A stretch of 50,731 nt of DNA from assembly GCA_902767275.1 (NCBI GenBank), contig CACXGY010000052.1, forward strand, positions 1 through 50,731. The letters are read 5' to 3'. The position numbers and the translations under genes were made by a program. Shown here one piece after another: positions 41,130 to 50,699 of this stretch; the first letter of the stretch is position 1; every line of letters starts with the position of its first letter. Source of the DNA: an uncultured bacterium. GTDB lineage: Bacteria > Cyanobacteriota > Vampirovibrionia > Gastranaerophilales > Gastranaerophilaceae. The notes under the pieces were generated by a model. That model did not search any database, was not told the DNA's origin, and saw only the letters and a list, made by a program, of their open reading frames with translations.

Positions 41130-41750
41130 CTATTTGTAAATTTTTGAACTTGTCTTACCCATTATTCTAAACCTTGAGTATTCAGAATCTATTTTTGCTT
41201 TTTCAGCGGTTGCTTTGAAGGATTTTTTTCTGTTTATTGTTACATTTCCTTCAACATCTATTTCTTTTGTTCTTATATGAAAAATCAATTTATCTGCTTT
41301 TAGAGATGTTTCATCTTTCAAGACAACAAATACATTTTCATATAATATTATTTCTTGCGTTTCTTCATTATACAATCCCTTAGTAGATTCAAAACTCATT
41401 TCAACGGCATTATCTTTATAAAAATTTCCTACGACATTGTTGAGATGTGCAATTTTATGGTCACTGCTATATTGTCCTGTTTCTCCAAATATCTCCCAGA
41501 ATTTTTGTCCGTCTTTTGTTTCCGTTAAAATCATGCTGGAAACTTGAAGTTCTTGTCTGTCAACTCCGGATTTTAAAGCGTTTCTGTTAAAATTTGTAGT
41601 TATAAGACCTGCTGTAATAAATGCCCACAAAAGCATCATTACTACGCAGACTGTAATAATAAAATATACTCGTTGGCGGGTGTCCATGCCTGCCCACTTG
41701 ATTTTTATTTTTGAAATTATTTCTTGAAAAAACGCTTTATCAATTTTCAT
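41130..41750 (-). CDS. lptC: LptC-like LPS transport protein
   Basis: 206 aa bitopic protein: cytoplasmic basic N-terminus, one span (about 29-49, YFIITVCVVMMLLWAFITAGLI), then a periplasmic LptC-type jellyroll (WEIFGETGQYSSDHKIAHLNNVVGNFYKD, LYENVFVVLKDETSLKADKLIFHIRTKEIDVEGNV, FKATAEKAKID). LptC passes LPS from the LptBFG transporter to LptA, matching the gene order. A TATAAT stands shortly upstream on the minus strand; no clear -35. Confidence 0.87.
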   Translation of the reverse strand: MKIDKAFFQEIISKIKIKWAGMDTRQRVYFIITVCVVMMLLWAFITAGLITTNFNRNALKSGVDRQELQVSSMILTETKDGQKFWEIFGETGQYSSDHKIAHLNNVVGNFYKDNAVEMSFESTKGLYNEETQEIILYENVFVVLKDETSLKADKLIFHIRTKEIDVEGNVTINRKKSFKATAEKAKIDSEYSRFRIMGKTSSKIYK

Positions 41751-41821
41751 AAATACATTTTAACACATAATATTATACAAATGTATTTCTTTACATATTA
41801 TTAGGATATTTTAACAAATAT

Positions 41822-41865
41822 AAAAAAACCCGTAAAAATCTTAACTTAATAAGTCATTTTACGGG
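41822..41865 (-). terminator. Strong terminator with no obvious gene in front
   Basis: CCCGTAAAA (41829-41837) pairs with TTTTACGGG (41857-41865); on the minus strand a run of seven T follows. The nearest upstream minus gene ends at 42438 and has its own terminator region, so this one should end a transcript from 41866-42129. Confidence 0.8.
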
Positions 41866-41931
41866 AATCCTTTAGATATTTTTTGAAAACGGGTAACAGT
41901 TTTCTAATATATATCTATTTGGATTATGTTG

Positions 41932-42005
41932 TTTGAGCAAAAAATTTGTTTTATGCCTTTAATAAGATATAATATTTAAAAATTTTTTTATAAATTTTGC
42001 TCAAA
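41932..42005. repeat. Inverted repeat in an empty region (possible ncRNA stem)
   Basis: TTTGAGCAAAAAAATTT-type arm at 41932-41947 and AAATTTTGCTCAAA at 41992-42005 are complementary apart from two extra A. The 379-base gap 41751-42129 holds this, the terminator above and A/T-rich sequence; on the minus strand a TATAAT lies at 42100-42095 with a poor -35. Confidence 0.45.
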
Positions 42006-42129
42006 TATAAAAATATTAAACCTTGTATGCCTTTATTATTCAATGTTTTTATCTATTTGTCAATATATATATTGAAATATTAATAAATGACAGAATTATA
42101 TTCTATCATTAATGGAATAAGGAAAGAAC

Positions 42130-42372
42130 GTGAAAAATCCCATTCTAAACGAAATTAAAAATCTCGTAGCAGATAGAGATCTAACGCTCACGAAATTGGC
42201 AAAAATGATGGAAACAAGGCTTGCAAGAAAATATTCACTTGCCAGTTTATCTCAGAAACTCAGAAATGGTACTATACCTTATTCAGAGGTAAAGATTATT
42301 GCTGAGTTATTAAATTATCAAATTATATTTTTTGATACGTTAAAACAAAAGAGAAAAACCACATTAAAATAA
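42130..42372 (+). CDS. Small XRE/HTH-type DNA-binding protein
   Basis: 80 aa. LTLTKLAKMMETRLARKYSLASLSQKLRNGTIPYSEVKIIAELLNYQI is a compact helix-turn-helix of the Cro/XRE type, spanning most of the protein, with a basic C-terminal tail (KQKRKTTLK). GTG start with GGAAAG upstream; a terminator follows directly, so it is a one-gene transcript. Target unknown. It could come from a mobile element, but its base use does not stand out. Confidence 0.75.
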   Translation: MKNPILNEIKNLVADRDLTLTKLAKMMETRLARKYSLASLSQKLRNGTIPYSEVKIIAELLNYQIIFFDTLKQKRKTTLK

Positions 42373-42377
42373 CATAA

Positions 42378-42410
42378 TGAAAGGGACAGCAACCTGTCCC
42401 TTTGTGTTAT
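42378..42410. terminator. Bidirectional terminator
   Basis: AAAGGGACA (42380-42388) pairs with TGTCCCTTT (42395-42403) around GCAACC. It lies between the convergent HTH and SIMPL genes; U-rich ends are modest on both strands. Confidence 0.7.
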
Positions 42411-42437
42411 TACAATGTCGTAGCAGATAAATGTTAC

Positions 42438-43169
42438 TTACTTTAGGTAGAAGTATGCATTGATTCTTGAATATAGAGTCATAGTTCCTACCTCAATGTT
42501 TGTGCCGGAATCAGCAGATGCTTCGTTGAATGCTGCCCCTGCGGATTTTGACATCAACATCATTCTCGGCATGGTTTGTCTGCCTGATAATGAACAAGAA
42601 CCGTCAACTGATTTCACACCTGTTATTTGTGTTCCCAGTGCAGATGCTATGTTATCCGCCTGTTGTCTTGCTTTTTTTGCTGTTTCAGCAAGTAATTTAT
42701 TACATTCATTATCATATTTTGATACATTATATGATACATTGTTTATTGATGTTGCTCCTTCTGCCGTCGCTGCATCAATCATTTTACCAACTTCGGCTAT
42801 TTTTTTTGTATGTACTCTTACATTATTTGTAACTTGATAATAGTCTAAGATTCTTTTGTTATTATTGTATCTGTACACAGGATTTGAATTATAGTTCGAT
42901 GTTTTTATACTATCACCTTTAGTTGTATCAATAGATTTTTTTATTGTTTCATATACTTTTCCCGATATTTTTTTGTTTTCAGCCAATGCTTTTGCCATTG
43001 ACTCTTTTGATGTTGTTACAATTTCTATACTAAAATCGACCACATCAGGAACTAATTCGGTTTCAGAAGATGCATTTACTGCTATGTAGCCTTGTTCTGC
43101 ATTTGCACAATTTACCCCTGATATTATCATTATAAAGATTGCAAATAACGATACTAATAATTTTTTCAT
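42438..43169 (-). CDS. SIMPL-domain (DUF541) exported protein
   Basis: 243 aa. Signal peptide at the start (MKKLLVSLFAIFIMIISGVNCANA), then a SIMPL/DUF541 domain: YIAVNASSETELVPDVVDFSIEI, DSIKTSNYNSNPVYRYNNNKRILDYYQVTNNVRV, and the KARQQADNIASALGTQITGVKSV segment. Periplasmic or surface; the family forms ring-shaped oligomers in characterised members and is tied to oxidative stress in some bacteria, but its reaction is unknown. GGAGGG precedes the ATG. Confidence 0.9.
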   Translation of the reverse strand: MKKLLVSLFAIFIMIISGVNCANAEQGYIAVNASSETELVPDVVDFSIEIVTTSKESMAKALAENKKISGKVYETIKKSIDTTKGDSIKTSNYNSNPVYRYNNNKRILDYYQVTNNVRVHTKKIAEVGKMIDAATAEGATSINNVSYNVSKYDNECNKLLAETAKKARQQADNIASALGTQITGVKSVDGSCSLSGRQTMPRMMLMSKSAGAAFNEASADSGTNIEVGTMTLYSRINAYFYLK

Positions 43170-43236
43170 ATAAAACCCTCCATAATTTTTAATAACAGAA
43201 TATCATAAAATGTGTTTTTACAATAGTTTCTATCAA

Positions 43237-43275
43237 TAAAAAAAACAGCAGACAATATAGCCTGCTGTTTTTTAT
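43237..43275 (-). terminator. Rho-independent terminator of clpC
   Basis: AACAGCAG (43244-43251) pairs with CTGCTGTT (43262-43269); on the minus strand TTTTTTTTATTG follows the stem. It begins about 14 bases after the clpC stop. Confidence 0.85.
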
Positions 43276-43288
43276 TTTTTATTAAGAT

Positions 43289-45799
43289 TTATTCATCTTT
43301 TTTATCTTCAATTGCTCCGACAGGTTCGTTATCTTTTTTTGATTTTTTCTCAAAGACAATTTTTTCATCTTTGAGTTTAAGCAAAATAACGTCACCTGCT
43401 TCATAGGCATTTGTTAAGATTTCTTCTGCGAGTTGGTCTTCAATCTTGCGTTGAATCAATCTTCTTAACGGTCTTGCACCATAAGCCTCCGAGTAACCGT
43501 CTTTTGCTAAGAAATCTTTAACTTCGTCTGTTACTTCGATTGATAAATCTCTTTCAGATAATCTCTTGAATAAGTCTTTCATCATCAAATCAACGATTTG
43601 TCTGATTTCTTCTTTTTGTAAATGATTAAATACGATGATATCATCAATACGATTCAAGAACTCAGGTCTGAATGCCTTTTTAAGTTCCTCATTAACTGTA
43701 TCTTTAAGTTTTTCGTATTTATCTTTTGTTGCGTTTTCGGCAGTTGTGAAGCCTAACTTACCTTGAGTTGTTATCATACTTGCACCAACGTTAGATGTCA
43801 TTATGATAACTGTATTTTTAAAGTTAACGTGTCTGCCTTTTGCATCAGTTAAACGACCGTCATCGAGAATTTGCAACATGATATTAAATATATCAGGGTG
43901 TGCTTTTTCGATTTCGTCAAAAAGAATAACCGAATAAGGTTTCTTTCTAATGATTTCTGAAAGGTGTCCGCCATCATCATATCCGACATATCCAGGAGGA
44001 GAACCAATCAACTTAGCAGTCGAGTGTTTTTCCATGAATTCCGACATATCGACACGAACCATATTATCTTCAGACCCAAACATTGCTTCAGCCAATGCTT
44101 TTGCCAATTCTGTTTTACCTACACCGGTAGGACCTGAGAAAATAAAACTTCCGATTGGTCTGTTAGGTGCTTTCAAACCGACTCTGGCACGTCTGATTGC
44201 TTTTGCTATTGCTGTGACAGCATCTGATTGTCCGATAACTCTTTGATGAAGTGTCTCCTCCAATTTTAACAATCTTTCACTTTCACCTTCTGTTAGTTTT
44301 GTAACGGGTACTCCTGTCATTACAGAGATTACTTCTGCAACATCTTCCTCAGTAACGACCGGTTTATTGGCTTCGTTATCTTTTTTCCATTGTTCGGTTA
44401 CTTCTCTGATTTTATCTTTCATATTTGCTTCATCATCACGGAGAGAAGATGCTTTTTCAAAATCTTGATTTCTTATTGCTTCTTCTTTTTCCTTGATAAT
44501 TGCTTTTAATTCTTTGTCTAATTCTCTGCCTTCAGGACAAAGTGAACTAACTTTTAGTCTTACCTTAGAACTTGCTTCATCAAGTACGTCAATTGCTTTA
44601 TCAGGTAAGAATCTGTCAGTTATATATTTAGATGATAATTTTGTTGCCGCAATTACCGCATCATCAGAAATCACTAATTCGTGGTGTTCTTCATATTTGA
44701 ATTTTAACCCTCTGATGATTTCAATTGTTTCATCAATTGTAGGTTCTTCAATGATAACTGATTGGAATCTTCGCTCAAGTGCTGAGTCTTTTTCAATATA
44801 TTTTCTATATTCATCCAATGTAGTTGCACCGATAACTTGAATTTCCCCTCTTGAAAGAGCAGGTTTCAAAATATTAGCAGCATCAATTGCACCTTCAGCA
44901 GCACCGGCACCGATAAGAGTATGCATTTCATCAATTACAAGAATAACATTTCCTGATTGTCTGATTTCATCCATAATCTTTTTCAAACGTTCTTCAAATT
45001 CCCCTCTGTATTTTGTACCGGCAATTAAAAGCCCCATATCTAATTGGATAACTTTTTTACCGTCTAAAATATCAGGTACTTCTCCGTTAACAATTCTTGT
45101 AGCAAGACCTTCTGCTACGGCAGTTTTACCTACACCCGGTTCGCCTAAAAGAACAGGATTATTTTTTGTTCTTCTTGCTAAGATTTGTATAACTCTTTCA
45201 ATTTCTTTATCACGACCTACAACAGGGTCTAAACGTTGTTCAGATGCTGCAAGTGTAAGGTCTGTACCATATTCATCAAGACTTGGTGTTTTGACTTTTG
45301 ATGCACTTGATGAAGATGATGAAGATGAACCACTGCTACCGCTTCCTGTTGATGAAGATGTTTTTGACTCTCCAAGCATCTTAACAACATTAGTTCTTAT
45401 CTTATTAAGGTCAACTCCGAGATTTTCCAATACTCTTGCGGCAACTCCTTCTCCTTCTCTGATTAAACCAAGCAGAAGGTGTTCAGTTCCGATATAGTTA
45501 TGACCCAGTTGTCTTGCTTCATCCCAAGACAATTCCAATACTCTTTTTGCTCTCGGGGTAAAAGGTATTTCTACCGCTACAAACCCTGAGCCTCTGCCTA
45601 TAATTTTTTCTACTTCAACACGAGCATCTTTTAGGTTGACACCCATCGATTTCAATGTTTTTGCGGCTACACCGGTGCCTTCACCGATTAAACCCAATAA
45701 CACTTGCTCTGTGCCTACAAAATTATGACCAAGTCTACGTGCTTCTTCTTGAGCAAGCATGATGACTTTTATAGCCTTTTCCGTAAAACGTTCGAACAT
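43289..45799 (-). CDS. clpC: AAA+ unfoldase ClpC
   Basis: 836 aa Hsp100 partner of the ClpP protease. Two Clp-N repeats (about 2-75 and 76-143), a Ser/Gly linker (147-168, with a run of eight Ser), first AAA+ domain with Walker A GEPGVGKT (219-226), a UVR motif in the middle domain ([12 protein letters not shown] region), a second AAA+ domain with [20 protein letters not shown], and a ClpB-D2 C-terminal domain. The LGF-type ClpP loop is LGFT in [14 protein letters not shown] precedes the ATG. It needs ClpP, which is outside the window. Confidence 0.97.
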   Translation of the reverse strand: MFERFTEKAIKVIMLAQEEARRLGHNFVGTEQVLLGLIGEGTGVAAKTLKSMGVNLKDARVEVEKIIGRGSGFVAVEIPFTPRAKRVLELSWDEARQLGHNYIGTEHLLLGLIREGEGVAARVLENLGVDLNKIRTNVVKMLGESKTSSSTGSGSSGSSSSSSSSASKVKTPSLDEYGTDLTLAASEQRLDPVVGRDKEIERVIQILARRTKNNPVLLGEPGVGKTAVAEGLATRIVNGEVPDILDGKKVIQLDMGLLIAGTKYRGEFEERLKKIMDEIRQSGNVILVIDEMHTLIGAGAAEGAIDAANILKPALSRGEIQVIGATTLDEYRKYIEKDSALERRFQSVIIEEPTIDETIEIIRGLKFKYEEHHELVISDDAVIAATKLSSKYITDRFLPDKAIDVLDEASSKVRLKVSSLCPEGRELDKELKAIIKEKEEAIRNQDFEKASSLRDDEANMKDKIREVTEQWKKDNEANKPVVTEEDVAEVISVMTGVPVTKLTEGESERLLKLEETLHQRVIGQSDAVTAIAKAIRRARVGLKAPNRPIGSFIFSGPTGVGKTELAKALAEAMFGSEDNMVRVDMSEFMEKHSTAKLIGSPPGYVGYDDGGHLSEIIRKKPYSVILFDEIEKAHPDIFNIMLQILDDGRLTDAKGRHVNFKNTVIIMTSNVGASMITTQGKLGFTTAENATKDKYEKLKDTVNEELKKAFRPEFLNRIDDIIVFNHLQKEEIRQIVDLMMKDLFKRLSERDLSIEVTDEVKDFLAKDGYSEAYGARPLRRLIQRKIEDQLAEEILTNAYEAGDVILLKLKDEKIVFEKKSKKDNEPVGAIEDKKDE

Positions 45800-45959
45800 G
45801 AATCTCTCCTATTTAACATATAAATTTATATATTTTCATCATACACAAAATTATACAATTTATCAAGTCATTATTGAAAAAAGGAAATGTATACAATACG
45901 TATATTTATGGTTTTTTATATGTTTTTAATTTATTGCTATATTCTATTGAGAATTATAT

Positions 45960-48900
45960 TTAAAATATATTCAATTTACATAACTGTTTATACGGGCAAT
46001 ATTTACAAGCCTTTTCATCTTCTGTCGGTTCAAAATGAAGTTCTTTTATATTTTTATATGTATCTAATATTTTTTCTTTTATTATGTCGTTATCTTCTTG
46101 TGTTAGTTGAGCATAAAAATTATGTTCAAAATCTTCCGGAAAAATTAAACCGACCATTTCGACTTTGCTTCCTGTATGCTGTGTTTCATAAGCGAGTTTA
46201 TAAAATCTTAATTGATTAAGATAATGTTCATATTCCCTGCCGTCGGCAATTTGAGTTTTTGGTTTGTGTGAACCTGTTTTGTAATCAAACAAACAAAAAC
46301 TACCGTTAGAATTTTTTTCAATACGGTCTATTTTCCCTGTTACAATTTCATTTTCTATCGGTACTGCATCAAACTCATATTCAACGGTTTCAATTCTTTC
46401 CTTGCTTGTTTCGGTAAAATGAAGATAAAATTTTTTAAGAGAATTTTCTCCTCTTTTTACATATCTTTCTCTTATCTCGGATGTTTCAAATTCTTCCTTT
46501 GATAAATTATTATGAAAATCTTCAATAAATTCATTCAAAGTAGGATATTTGTCCGTTGATTTTAATTTTGAAACTGCATTTTCAAGAGTTTTGTGAATTG
46601 CACTACCATAATTTGCATTATCCCAATTATTTTCATATACAGGGATTTTTAAGACATACGTATAGAAAAAGTTTCTCGGACAACCTAAGTAGCAATTCAG
46701 AGTACTTGGACTTAATATAATAGATTTTACTCTTGTTTCTATTTCATTTCTGAAAACACCTTTGTAATCATAATTATTTTGATGGAAAGATTTAACTAAT
46801 TCCAGAGCATAATCTTCTTTATTAAGAGTATGCGTTTCTGTTTTAAAAAGATTTTTATTACTGTTTATAACATCAGCAAGATAAGAAGTTAATTCTTCTG
46901 ACCGACCGTTATTTATATTTGAATATGAAAGAGTAAGATTATATTTTGCACGGGTAATTCCTACAAATAATAATCTTAAATGTTCTGATTTTTTTTGAGT
47001 ATCATCATCAATAAAATCGCCATCTTTTATTATAGGCAAAGAAGTATCGTTAACATTTCTGCGTTTTTCCCATTTCGATGCAACTAGGTTAGGCATGTAT
47101 ACATAATCAAATTGTCTGCCTTTACTTCCGTGTAATGTTAATAATTGAACAGCATTTTGTACATATTCATCTTCATCTATTGTTATTGGAATATCCATTT
47201 CAAAGGCGGTATCAAGATGTTCTATATATTCTTTTAATCCTGCTCCTTTGTGTATTCGCCTTAACGAGCCTGCTTCGTCTATCATTCGCTTAAGGGCAAG
47301 TATATTATCAATCCGATTAACATCAGAATTAACAAAGTATTCCATTAAACCGGTTTTATTACATACTGAAATTATCAAATTTTTAATATTTTCAGTAACT
47401 TGAAGTTTTTTAAGTTCATCATATATATTTATAAAACCAATAACTTTATCTTTGTTTACCCAGTTATGATTAGAGTTTTCTCTTATATTGTCAATAAAAT
47501 TTTTATGATTAAGTCTGTTTTGAGAAAGAAGAAAACTGTAATCTTCCGCTTCAAAAGCAAACGGCTCAGAGCCTAGCAGTCCGAATAATTTTTCGGAATA
47601 ATAAGTCGGATTATACAAGGCTTTTAAATAGAAATATAATAGTATTGAAGGTTTCATATCAAATATACTGTTTGTAATTTTTATTTGATATTTAATATTT
47701 TTTGATTTTAGCAGATCTGCATATTCTTCAATCTCATTATTATTTCTTGTTAAAATAGCAACTGTTGATAAATCAGGTTCGTTATCAATTGTTAAAGGAA
47801 GTTGATTTGTTTTTATAAGAGAGTCTATTTCATCAACAATATAGTTTTTTTCCTGAGTAATTTCTTCAAAACTGTGAAGATTTATTGGTCTGTTTTTTTC
47901 ACATACATTTGAATTTTTAGCGATTAAAGATTTTTTTATATTATATTTTGCAAATTCAAGTTTATTTTCCAATCTTGTTTCATCCTGAGAAATAACTGCA
48001 TAACTAAAATCAAGTATTGTTTGCGTGGAACGATTGTTCTCCTCAAGACAAATAACATTTGTTTGCGGAAATTTTTGTAAAAATTTTGCAAGTGTATCAG
48101 TTTTTGCTCCTTGGAACTCATATATTATTTGATCATCATCCCCTACAACAAAAATATTATTGTTTCCTGCTCCTTCTGCGAGTTTAAACACTATATTATT
48201 TTGTGCATAATTTGTATCTTGATATTCGTCGACAAGAAAATATTTATATTGTTTTGATACTCTTTTTAAAAGTTCTTCGTTAGAGTTAAATACATCAAGA
48301 ACCATAATAATCATGTCATTAAAATCGATAAAATTATTCTGTTTTAATTTTTTATCATATATTTCATAAATATCCCAGGCTTCGACTGCTTTTCCCATTT
48401 TTTTCTTATGACTGTCATACTTAGTCATGAAAGTTTTAAGAGGTTTATTTTTCTCTTGTCTTTCTATTAATTCCTGTTCAAGTTCTTCCATTTTCCCTTG
48501 CCAGAGAGGGTGCGTATTAAGATTATGAAAATATTCTTCTTTTGTAATCTGACTTTTTTTTATTTTATCTACATCTTTTAATAATTCAGGTACAAAATAT
48601 TCCGCATCGCCCCATTTTGTGAGATGAAATTCAGGTTTATATTCTCGAACAGATTCTGTCATTATTGTTTGTTTAGTTATTTCGTCTGCAAGAGAAAGAC
48701 CGTCGAGCAACTCAAATTCTGACGGATTATATTTAATAACTTCATTACAAAATGCGTGATATGTATGTATAGAAACAGAAGAAGCAATTGTACCTATTTC
48801 TTTTACAAGTCTTATTTTCATTTCACTTGCGGCGGCTTCCGAATAAGTTAAACACAAGATAGAGTCAGGAGTAATGCCTTGATTTAGCATATATTTTATG

Positions 48901-49031
48901 CGTTCAATAATTGTAAATGTTTTTCCTGTTCCCGGGCCTGCAAGAACCATTACAGGTCCTTTGAGAGCCTCGATACAGTCTTGTTGTTTTTTGTTTGGTG
49001 TGATGATGTTTTTTACTGCTAATTCTGTCAT
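45960..49031 (-). CDS. UvrD/Rep-type helicase fused to a PD-(D/E)XK nuclease with an Fe-S site
   Basis: 1023 aa. Superfamily 1 helicase: Walker A AGPGTGKT (31-38), motif Ia TYSEAAASEM, motif II VDEYQDTN, motif III VVGDDDQIIYEF, QLLTLHGSKGRQFDYVY and LLFVGITRAKYNL. The C-terminal 230 residues are a RecB/AddB-type nuclease: PSTLNCYLGCPRNFFYTYV, GSAIHKTLE, GKIDRIEKNSNGSFCLFDYKTG and CKYCPYKQLC. The Cys set is that of nucleases with a 4Fe-4S cluster. Probably resects double-strand breaks, as in AdnAB or AddAB, but no partner subunit is adjacent. AAGGA precedes the ATG. Confidence 0.9.
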   Translation of the reverse strand: MTELAVKNIITPNKKQQDCIEALKGPVMVLAGPGTGKTFTIIERIKYMLNQGITPDSILCLTYSEAAASEMKIRLVKEIGTIASSVSIHTYHAFCNEVIKYNPSEFELLDGLSLADEITKQTIMTESVREYKPEFHLTKWGDAEYFVPELLKDVDKIKKSQITKEEYFHNLNTHPLWQGKMEELEQELIERQEKNKPLKTFMTKYDSHKKKMGKAVEAWDIYEIYDKKLKQNNFIDFNDMIIMVLDVFNSNEELLKRVSKQYKYFLVDEYQDTNYAQNNIVFKLAEGAGNNNIFVVGDDDQIIYEFQGAKTDTLAKFLQKFPQTNVICLEENNRSTQTILDFSYAVISQDETRLENKLEFAKYNIKKSLIAKNSNVCEKNRPINLHSFEEITQEKNYIVDEIDSLIKTNQLPLTIDNEPDLSTVAILTRNNNEIEEYADLLKSKNIKYQIKITNSIFDMKPSILLYFYLKALYNPTYYSEKLFGLLGSEPFAFEAEDYSFLLSQNRLNHKNFIDNIRENSNHNWVNKDKVIGFINIYDELKKLQVTENIKNLIISVCNKTGLMEYFVNSDVNRIDNILALKRMIDEAGSLRRIHKGAGLKEYIEHLDTAFEMDIPITIDEDEYVQNAVQLLTLHGSKGRQFDYVYMPNLVASKWEKRRNVNDTSLPIIKDGDFIDDDTQKKSEHLRLLFVGITRAKYNLTLSYSNINNGRSEELTSYLADVINSNKNLFKTETHTLNKEDYALELVKSFHQNNYDYKGVFRNEIETRVKSIILSPSTLNCYLGCPRNFFYTYVLKIPVYENNWDNANYGSAIHKTLENAVSKLKSTDKYPTLNEFIEDFHNNLSKEEFETSEIRERYVKRGENSLKKFYLHFTETSKERIETVEYEFDAVPIENEIVTGKIDRIEKNSNGSFCLFDYKTGSHKPKTQIADGREYEHYLNQLRFYKLAYETQHTGSKVEMVGLIFPEDFEHNFYAQLTQEDNDIIKEKILDTYKNIKELHFEPTEDEKACKYCPYKQLCKLNIF

Positions 49032-49132
49032 GTTCTGTCCTTATTTATTTATTTTAACAAAAAACTTATTTGTGGTAAAATTGTAAACAGTGATAAAATC
49101 TGTTAGGGATGAGTTTTTATACAAGCCGAATG

Positions 49133-49184
49133 TTTTGTAACAAATAAAACGAAATTGTAAAGTTTTTTATTTGTTATGACAAAA
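49133..49184 (+). promoter_or_regulatory. Long leader hairpin before the 49222 gene
   Basis: AACAAATAAAA (49139-49149) pairs perfectly with TTTTATTTGTT (49165-49175) and the stem can be extended outward by TTTTGT/ACAAAA with a small bulge. It is about 40 bases before the start codon region. All pairs but three are A-T, so it is weak thermodynamically. Confidence 0.35.
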
Positions 49185-49221
49185 AACAAAATTTACGCTA
49201 TTTCAAAATAGTGAAAGTATT

Positions 49222-50277
49222 ATGTGTGTAAGAAAGGAAATAGGATTGACGAATATTTCATCAAGATTTGGGACAAGTAATCAATATTTAAACAGAGAGC
49301 AAATTAATAATATAAATTTTAAAAGTACTAAACAAGAACAAGTTGAACGTGAAAAACGAAAAGATATATATGCACAAATGCCGATAAGGGCATTAGGTTA
49401 TACAAACGAACTCGGAGAAGCAATCAGACCGTTAAGTCCGATGCTTGCTAATTTGTCATGGCTTCCTGCAATCGGATATATTAGTGCGGATATCGCTGAT
49501 AAGTACAGACAAGATGAATATGCTGAACACGATCCAAGCAAAAAACGTGCTTCTAAACAATTTGTTACTCAACTGTTAGCGAGTGTTATGCTTCCGACAC
49601 TTGCTGTAAAAGCAGGTCAAGGTATTACCAATAGTCTTGCTATGATGTCTAAAACAGGATTAAGTCTTAATCATAAAGAGAAGATTTCTGATACTGTTAT
49701 TAATTCTATGAAAAGAGGGGAACATAAAAATTATCTTGATGCAGAAGGACAAGTTGATAAAGATGCATACAAACAAACAATGTCTAAAAAACTTGATGAG
49801 ATTTTAAAACATAGAAAAACTCATAAACAAAATCAAAACCCTATAAGAACTGTAATAAACTATTTGAAAAAACCATTCATAATTAAGCCAAAATCAGAGA
49901 ATGTGAAAGAATATGCTAATACTGTTATTGACAGACTTGTTGATGAAAGGCAACAACTGCTTGATGATGTTAAGCCTGAAAAACTTTCACAAAAATCATT
50001 TAATAAATTTCAAAAGATAGTCAAGAATCTGTCTGTAGAAGAAAAACAGAGTGTTGCTTTTGATACGGTTAGAAAAATGGAAAAGAGCCGAATGTTTAAT
50101 AATAGAATATTAAAATCAATAGGCGGATTAGCCGCATTATCTCTTATGGCTAAACCAATTGATAAATTTGTAGAACATATAATCGTAGGTAAATATGTCG
50201 GCCCTACTATTGATAAAGTTAAAAATCCATATAATAAACGTGTGCAAATAAGCCAAGATACAGGCATTAATGAATAA
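49222..50277 (+). CDS. Unknown protein with N-terminal FKS/FKG-like motif
   Basis: 351 aa from the ATG at 49222; a TTG at 49246 with AAAGGA seven bases upstream is at least as good and would give 343 aa starting at TNISSRFG. NINFKSTKQ lies about 22-34 residues from the start, like the FKG motif of the other unknown proteins. The conserved-looking part is ALGYTNELGEAIRPLSPMLANLSWLPAIGYISADIADKYR, followed by a hydrophobic stretch (QLLASVMLPTLAVKAG), a long basic helical middle and a C-terminal IGGLAALSLMAKPIDKFVEHII. No known domain; probably membrane-associated. Confidence 0.72.
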   Translation: MCVRKEIGLTNISSRFGTSNQYLNREQINNINFKSTKQEQVEREKRKDIYAQMPIRALGYTNELGEAIRPLSPMLANLSWLPAIGYISADIADKYRQDEYAEHDPSKKRASKQFVTQLLASVMLPTLAVKAGQGITNSLAMMSKTGLSLNHKEKISDTVINSMKRGEHKNYLDAEGQVDKDAYKQTMSKKLDEILKHRKTHKQNQNPIRTVINYLKKPFIIKPKSENVKEYANTVIDRLVDERQQLLDDVKPEKLSQKSFNKFQKIVKNLSVEEKQSVAFDTVRKMEKSRMFNNRILKSIGGLAALSLMAKPIDKFVEHIIVGKYVGPTIDKVKNPYNKRVQISQDTGINE

Positions 50278-50329
50278 TAAGTTGCTTAAATCGTTAATCA
50301 ATTATAAGTTATAGACGGCTTATTAAATA

Positions 50330-50424
50330 ATCAGTAACCCATCCTCTGTCCTTCCCTTGTCAAGGGAAGGAAGCAAAAATCCCCTGCCCTTAGCAAGGGA
50401 AGGGTTAGGGAAGGGTTGCCGATT
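50330..50424. repeat. ATCAGTAACCCATCC palindromic repeat, copy 2
   Basis: Begins ATCAGTAACCCATCCTC and ends GGGTTGCCGATTA. It contains the perfect hairpin CTTCCCTT-GTC-AAGGGAAG (50351-50369) and a second CCCTTAGCAAGGG stem. It is nearly identical to copy 3 at 50568 apart from the short stretch between the stems. A related stem ACTCCC...GGGGAGT follows at 50447-50467. Confidence 0.85.
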
Positions 50425-50530
50425 ATTGAAGTCATGTTTTATAATAACTCCCTTTGACAAGGGGAGTCGGCTTTGTTGTGGTTTTGTGATTACAAAGCCT
50501 GTGGGGTTGCCAATTTTCAAGGGCATTAAG

Positions 50531-50699
50531 TATCAGTAGGGTGCGATGTTTCGTACCGATTTATCATATCAGTAACCCATCCTCAGTCCTTCCCTTGTCA
50601 AGGGAAGGATGTGTTCCCTGCCCTTAGCAAGGGAAGGGTTAGGGTAGGGTTGCCGATAAATAAGTATCGGTAGACTAAAGTCTACCCTACCTACTGATA
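50531..50699. repeat. MITE-like element bounded by inverted repeats
   Basis: TATCAGTAGG (50531-50540) and CCTACTGATA (50690-50699) are perfect 10-bp inverted ends. Inside are GGTGCGATGTTTCGTACC-type sequence, repeat copy 3, and the perfect stem GGTAGACT/AGTCTACC (50670-50687). There is no transposase gene. No target-site duplication is clear. Confidence 0.5.
50568..50658. repeat. ATCAGTAACCCATCC palindromic repeat, copy 3
   Basis: ATCAGTAACCCATCCTCAGTC..., the CTTCCCTT/AAGGGAAG hairpin, CCCTTAGCAAGGG, and the end GGGTTGCCGATAA match copy 2 almost base for base. Non-coding; the whole 50278-50731 gap is built from these elements and holds no gene. Confidence 0.85.

Noticed and set aside
49158..49184. 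Second sigma-28 promoter (TAAAGTTT at 49158)
   Set aside because: Eleven bases later the sequence is TGACAAAA, not CCGATAA, so only the -35 half matches.
50323..50526. Open reading frames on both strands (to 50539) within the last gap
   Set aside because: They are translations of the palindromic repeats (LPSLDKGRTEDG-type peptides) and lack ribosome sites.
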